This document shows positions 49,444 to 64,000 of a DNA stretch of 64,000 bases, piece after piece. Within the stretch, counting starts at the first letter, position 1; every line of letters begins with the position of its first letter. Where the stretch lies: positions 27,002,510 to 27,066,509 of the forward strand of contig OX328128.1 of NCBI GenBank assembly GCA_946811695.1, in the 5' to 3' direction. The notes under the pieces were generated by a model, which was not told the DNA's origin, did not search any database, and saw only the letters and a program-made list of their open reading frames with translations. Position numbers and translations under genes: made by a program. Source of the DNA: Gonocerus acuteangulatus (taxonomy: Eukaryota; Arthropoda; Insecta; Hemiptera; Coreidae).

Positions 49444-50089
49444 TGCAAACGGCTGTGCATCGTTCGCAGTTGCACTCTGCGATTCACTTTCCTACTTCAT
49501 CACAATGCTTTTGTTCACACTCAAGGGAATTTCGTTAAAGTACTCATGCATCACAGTTTTTCCTGAAGAAAAAATTGAAAAATAGCAGTTCTCAAGGATG
49601 AACTATTCAAGAACGTTCATGGAGCATTTAACCATTTAAGTGGTAGGGCAATAAAGCCAACTCATTTAAAATTTTGGAGGCATTCTGATTCATAATTCTC
49701 TGCTGGATAGGATTATTAAAAAATATGTCAGAAATAATTATTGTGGATTTGGACCTTACAAAATTTTTGGCACCTGGACCTGTTTAGAGACAAAACGGAC
49801 TAAAATATTTTAGACAATTAAAGAACTTTCAAAAAGGACCAAATAAGTTCCAATTACTTTCAAATCATTTCGTTCTTAATGTCTACTTAAAATGAAGCAT
49901 TTGTTTTCAAAAACTTTTTTCGGCGATTTTCAGAAAACCATTCCATTCTTGAAAAAAATCAATTACAAAGAAAATCTCACTATTTTGCTATGCTACTAGA
50001 AACATCACTATATATGTCCACATTCCTACTCATCTTAATATACACACGTAATTGTTTAATGGCCTATCAGCACTTGGGCTATTAACAGC

Positions 50090-50175
50090 AGGCTGTCGAC
50101 AGGTTTCCACCCATTTATAATGCCAACAGCATGAGGTCACTCACCCAAATACAGATATTGTATAATTTTTTGTTA
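50090..50175 (-). mobile_element. 5S-derived SINE, body fragment
   Basis: The complement reads TTTGGGTGAGTGACC, then GTTGGCATTATAAATGGGTG and AACCTGTCGACAGCC, the same order as on - at 28218-28270. The 5S head is lost. Confidence 0.55.
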
Positions 50176-51434
50176 TTCCTTTCATTATCTATTTAGGATA
50201 GATTAAATGAAGTTGATTGTTGTAGTTGTTCTATTTTGGATTAAGTTTATGTAAAACGATAGGCTCAAAATTATATTTTCTTTTATTTAAATATAATCCT
50301 CTTAAGATTAGTAACTTCTATAAAGGAAGCACAACCTCCATACAAAAACTCCACAAATTTCTTCTGTTGAATTGTTCTTTATGCTTAATGAACATAGACA
50401 GTTTGCTTTATTTAATAGACAAGAAACCTTAAAATTATAAGCAATTCTGTAGAGTAGACTGATATTTGACGGCCATTTTATGAATATAATTTTGAGTGTG
50501 ATGTACCATTACCTTATACAACCTGCAATGAGTTACCAGACAATTCATTTTTTTTTTATTATAAAAGCATGTAAATAACCTATAATTTATATTTTGTAGT
50601 ATATTAAGTTTTAACATTTTTATTGTAAATAATTTGTATGCTTATTTATTCTAATTAATTTGTTTATAGGACTATAAATTATGTATTATTTATCAAATTG
50701 AATTTAAAATTAACATATAATAAGATCCTATTCACAACGTTTTCTCAATAAGTTCAATAGGTTTTAACACTTTCGCTGCTGGTGTCATTCCAGAAGGACA
50801 CTAGCGATCCTACCCACTTACGAGTGTCCCTTCGGAAGGACACTCCTCCATTACTTATCCCTTAAGATTCAAAAGGCTCGTAAATTGGGGGGGGGATTCA
50901 CTTGTTCAGCTCCAGGTAAAGACAGTTGCCTTTAGTATTGTTTGGGCATTCCAACAGTGTTTTCTCATTACAAATCACCTAACTGGAAGATTTTTTATGA
51001 ATTATTAAACTTTTTCTTCTATAAATTGTTTATAAGTAAGTACAAAATGCACCAGAAACTGAGGTATTCCCAAAAAATGCCGCAGCGAATATGTTAATAA
51101 AACTATAGTACTTGAGAAAGAAATCAGTTGCCTTGACTAAGCTCTTGTAATTTATAACTATTAGTTAAAGAAATTCTTTTTTGGAGAGATAAGTATACTT
51201 TTTTTTAATGTTCCTTTTTTTTTAAAGAGTTCTATTAAGCTAAAATTTTAGAATGTAACATAACAGTGTATGGGAATGTCCACAACATTGCTGTACATGT
51301 AAAATATAATATCCTGCATAATATTGTTTTAATTCCTCCCCCCCCCCCCACTATTGTGAATTTAGGATAAACTGAAGATCACAGCAAGATCCTATAATTA
51401 TAATTTTCCTGTCCTTGGATTATAGAAGCCTTCA

Positions 51435-51437
<3 letters not shown>

Positions 51438-51502
<65 letters not shown>
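51438..51502. repeat. (AT)n microsatellite
   Basis: Pure (TA)n in the intergenic interval between the two genes. Confidence 0.9.
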
Positions 51503-51508
<6 letters not shown>

Positions 51509-51542
51509 ATATTATTTATAATTAAATTTAATACAATAATAT

Positions 51543-51692
51543 ATAATTTAACACCAGGGCCTCCACTAGGGGGGCACGGAGGTAAAGGGCCTCTCCGGGG
51601 GGTGGGGGGGGCTGCCATTGTATTTTTATTGAAGGTGGGGTTAATGGGACCATAAATCTTCTCGGAGGCCCTGGGGAATACTTATTTAACAC
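51543..51692. mobile_element. possible small hAT-like element
   Basis: CAGGGCCTCC (51555) and GGAGGCCCTG (51663-51672) are inverted, and ATTTAACAC occurs before the left end and again at 51684-51692. The second copy sits about 11 bases outside the right repeat, so the boundary does not fit neatly. Confidence 0.35.
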
Positions 51693-52482
51693 AAATTCTC
51701 GGGTCGTGATACGTTCCAGCAAATTAAGATTTATTAATCATGAGTTTAAGCAAAAATTCAGTCAACGATAAATTGTCTTAGTATTACAAAATAATATAAT
51801 TGCACACTATATAACAAAAATTATCTTGTATCTGTAGACAAATCTTACAGTCGTAATAAAAACCCCAATAATATACTTTAGCCAGCATTCAGTTCTTCTC
51901 AATTTGCAATTTTCAGTTATTGAACACTCAATACTATTTATGAACATAAAACATCCTCCAGGGAGAGAAGCTGCTTGCAGACCAGACACCGAATGACGAG
52001 AGGTTTGTAGACTAGCTAGATGCAGTATCATTCTAGCCTCTGATTGGTGGAGAAGCCTTCTTGATTAGAAGGAAGGAAAATTTGTTATATCCGCATTCTA
52101 TATTACAACAAAATAGCAAGATATATTTTATATGTATTGAAACTTGTATAATATTCAGAACTAATTAGAAAGATGCACTATCTGTCTTGTCTTAAAAGTA
52201 AAATCAGTTCATTGGGAGTCGGGATTTTCTCTGAACTGAATTAATAACACAGGAAAAAACTTATAGGGTTTTGGGGCCACTGATTACAATGTGCGGGTTG
52301 GTTAACCTTCATCAACATCAGATTCAAGGTCATTAGGAAGTCAAATGGAAAAAAAACTATAGGAAAAATCTGGAAAAAATTATTGTGTATGTTTTGAAGG
52401 TCCCTGAGTCCAAACCCGTAGTTTGTTTGACCTTTAGAGGAGAAGATATAAAAAATCTGACAGGGGTGAAACAGAGGACCCG

Positions 52483-52722
52483 TTAAGAAATGTTTACCTT
52501 GGATAATACCAAAATTTGTGGTATGCTGCATGTTTTGCAATGCTTTTTGATTTCTGCATGATCTTTGCAAATAGTGCGAGAACATTTTTCACAATTATTT
52601 AAAACATTTTTGTCGCTTTTGTAGTCACACAAATAGCATCTTCTTTTCTTGTTTCGCTGACTGGCCGATGGTTGAGAAGGACCTAGAGTGGAGCAAGCAC
52701 CTTTCACCATATTTCTTACCAC
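52483..52722 (-). pseudogene. piggyBac-like transposase C-terminal cysteine-rich domain remnant
   Basis: The frame reads RNKKRRCYLCDYKSDK then NNCEKCSRTICKDHAE and HCKTC: spaced CxxC, CxxC, CxxH and CxxC pairs as in the RING-like cysteine-rich domain ending piggyBac-family transposases. No upstream DDE part is found. At 52980-53030 a TTAG-flanked, GGGTCA-rich segment resembles a piggyBac end (on -, CCTTCAACTGG). The remnant lies between the two convergent host genes. Confidence 0.65.
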
Positions 52723-53271
52723 AGATCTTAATTTTAATAACTGTTTCCATCAGCAATAAACCCCTGAGAAGCTATTTCACTATTGTTAATACACAGATAT
52801 GTAATGAACTATGTTAAAAAAAAAAAGCCTGTATCGTGGATCAAAAATGACCCAACGAGAGCTAATACACAAAGACAGAAAATCAGATTGACACTGGCCT
52901 ATTGAAAGAGGACGTATGGACATGAGAATACAAAAAGTATGGTGGCGTTGTCTGTCATGCATGTCGAGTACTACCAGAATAGGGGGAAGCTTTGGGTCAT
53001 TTTTGACCCATGAAACCAGTTGAAGGCTAAGTAAAACATTTCCACAGAATACATGTATGTGATTTCATTGAAAGTGTACAAATATAAATTACAGTAGATA
53101 TAAATCGCTGTAAATTAAAAATAAATAACAAGTTTGTTATTATAACTATTTACATGACTACAATACATACAACATGATAGTATATAATAGCAAATTTATA
53201 AGATTCAAATGTCCTCAACTTCAAACCCTAAATTTTGAATTTATGATGTACAGTTTAAAAATAGCTTATAT

Positions 53272-62536
<9,265 letters not shown>

Positions 62537-62780
62537 CTATCAGAAAAAAAATTAGTAAAATTAAATAAAAATCGAATAATTTTGTATATTTAACAATTGA
62601 ATTCCATGAACAGAAGTAACATCAGCTATTAAAAAACGAGCTTAAATGAATGTGGAAGCATTTTATTTTACATTTTGCTATTATTGTGAAAGTTCCGTAT
62701 ATGAATTCAAGATTTCTGGTTAGGAAAAAGTTAGTAAAAGCAAGACCATCTAAATCAAAACTTCATTGTGGGTGAAAAAG

Positions 62781-63825
62781 TCCGTCACGCAGGAGCTGCA
62801 TAACTAAGCACTTTCCTCAGAATTTGGGTAGTGTAGACTGCTTTCCAGAACAATTTGCTTAAAATATCCTACATAAATAAAATAAAAACGTGAATAGTTC
62901 TCATTTTGTAATGAGTAACTGATCAATTATTAATTTGCATCCAGAGTTATGTTTACACATGGTACCTACTACACTACGTAATAAATACAAAAATCCTCAT
63001 ATTATCGTATTTTGATCTAACGCAGGAACAGGATACAGTCACTCTAGTGGTAGAAAGCGCTCCTTGCGGCGGCTTTGTGAACCTACGTCTGCCGGCTTTT
63101 CTATTCAAATATATTACAAATTAAACCCCCGCTTTCCGATTGACCGATTCAGCTCATTTTTACAACACTTCTTTCTCATGAGTTACCCACGACGTATACC
63201 GCGTTTCGTTACAATACAGCAGAAATTACGACAGGTATGAGTATATTAGGAATTTGGGTCCGGAGTAAACCCCCCCTTCTAATGAACCGATTTAGTTTAT
63301 TTTTACAACACATATTTACCTGTAGATTACCACTACGAATACCGAGTTTCGTCGAAATATACCAAAAATCACGGCTGGTAGTGGCGAATTGGTATTGTGG
63401 GTCCGGAGTAAACCCCCACTCCTAATGAACCGATTTCGTTTATTTTTACAACACATATTTACCTGTGGATTAGCACTACGAATACCGAGTTTCGTCGAAA
63501 TATACCAAAAATCACGGCTGGTAGTGGCGAATTGGTATTGTGGGTCCGGAGTAAACCCCCCCCCCCTTCTAATGAACCGATTTAGTTCATTTTTATGTCT
63601 CACTTTTCTCTCTATATTACCACTACGAATACCAAGTTTCGTTGAAATATAACAAATATTACGGCTGACATAGTTAAATAAGTGTTTTGGGTTCGGGGTA
63701 AACCCCCCCTTCCGGTGGACCGACTTTGGTGGTTAACGAACTCGTTCAATCGTTTGCTAATTGAATGCTATATACCAAGTTTCGTGACGAAAAAACAAAA
63801 ACTCTGGCCGCTATCGTGTTAACAG

Positions 63826-63919
<94 letters not shown>

Positions 63920-64000
63920 TTTAACGGGGGTCATTTTCGGTGTCTACTAGGTAGGATCGATAAAGATTTGAAGAAATTTTTCAAAAATTCCGTCATGAGT
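62781..64000 (+). mobile_element. family A element, + orientation, runs off the window
   Basis: It begins TCCGTCACGCAGGAGCTGC at 62781 and contains three to four tandem units whose CCGGAGTAAACC landmark recurs at about 63260, 63403 and 63546 (and degenerate near 63691), period about 144 bp. An (AT)n core follows at 63833-63914, then the subterminal segment seen next to the 3' hairpin of other copies. The hairpin itself lies just past the window edge. Confidence 0.7.

Larger units (their letters stand above)
49444..52482. other. intergenic interval between convergent genes
   Basis: Holds the tetraspanin 3' UTR (end not determined), a 5S-derived fragment, a hairpin-rich piece at 50777-50850 (GAGTGTCC...GGACACTC), a C run at 51340-51350 and a microsatellite. 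No further coding exon seen. Confidence 0.5.

Noticed and set aside
50763..50860. TTAA followed by CACTTTCGCTGCTGG as a piggyBac left end paired with the remnant at 52483-53030
   Set aside because: The sequence differs from the right-hand candidate end (CCTTCAACTGG), so the two cannot be shown to belong to one element.

Overview
The window is AT-rich arthropod (most likely insect) nuclear DNA. The support is two spliced genes with animal-type protein families, GT-AG introns loaded with transposon debris, many (AT)n microsatellites, and several short interspersed element families. I see no bacterial operon, plasmid, phage or CRISPR structure. I cannot name the species.

Genes. (1) A complete six-coding-exon tetraspanin on the + strand (38358-49443; 233 residues) similar to the CD151 / insect Tsp74F-type group. 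(2) The 3' eight coding exons of a cytochrome P450, CYP4-clan-like, on the - strand (62536 down to 53272; about 371 residues). It carries the I-helix, ExxR and haem-binding motifs; its N-terminal membrane anchor lies beyond the right edge. The two genes are convergent, their coding ends about 3.8 kb apart. Nothing suggests that they work together.

The left 38 kb has no gene I recognise. It is intergenic DNA or the 5' intron of the tetraspanin, whose ATG sits immediately after a splice acceptor. It is made of transposable elements and derivatives: two related families (A and B) of non-autonomous elements with a conserved 5' end, a ~144-bp tandem repeat (in A), an (AT)n core and a 3' hairpin, reminiscent of Helentron/HINE (DINE-1-type) elements; a PIF/Harbinger deletion derivative retaining transposase and MADF fragments (8640-9608, TSD TTA); a hAT MITE with 8-bp TSD (27088-27880); fold-back elements; at least three tRNA-derived and one 5S rRNA-derived SINE families; LINE 3' ends; and a ~40-bp minisatellite (11590-12185).

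The gene half (38-64 kb) carries the same repeats in introns: a second hAT MITE with perfect 8-bp TSD in a tetraspanin intron, a pogo/Tigger-like MITE, an I/Jockey-like LINE pseudogene, a piggyBac cysteine-rich-domain remnant between the genes, and three strong short hairpins. One of the hairpins (61063-61139) resembles a miRNA precursor.

Most other short open frames are (AT)n or random frames. Four unassigned frames (a 36-residue membrane micropeptide, and frames of 136, 125 and about 60 residues) are listed with low confidence.
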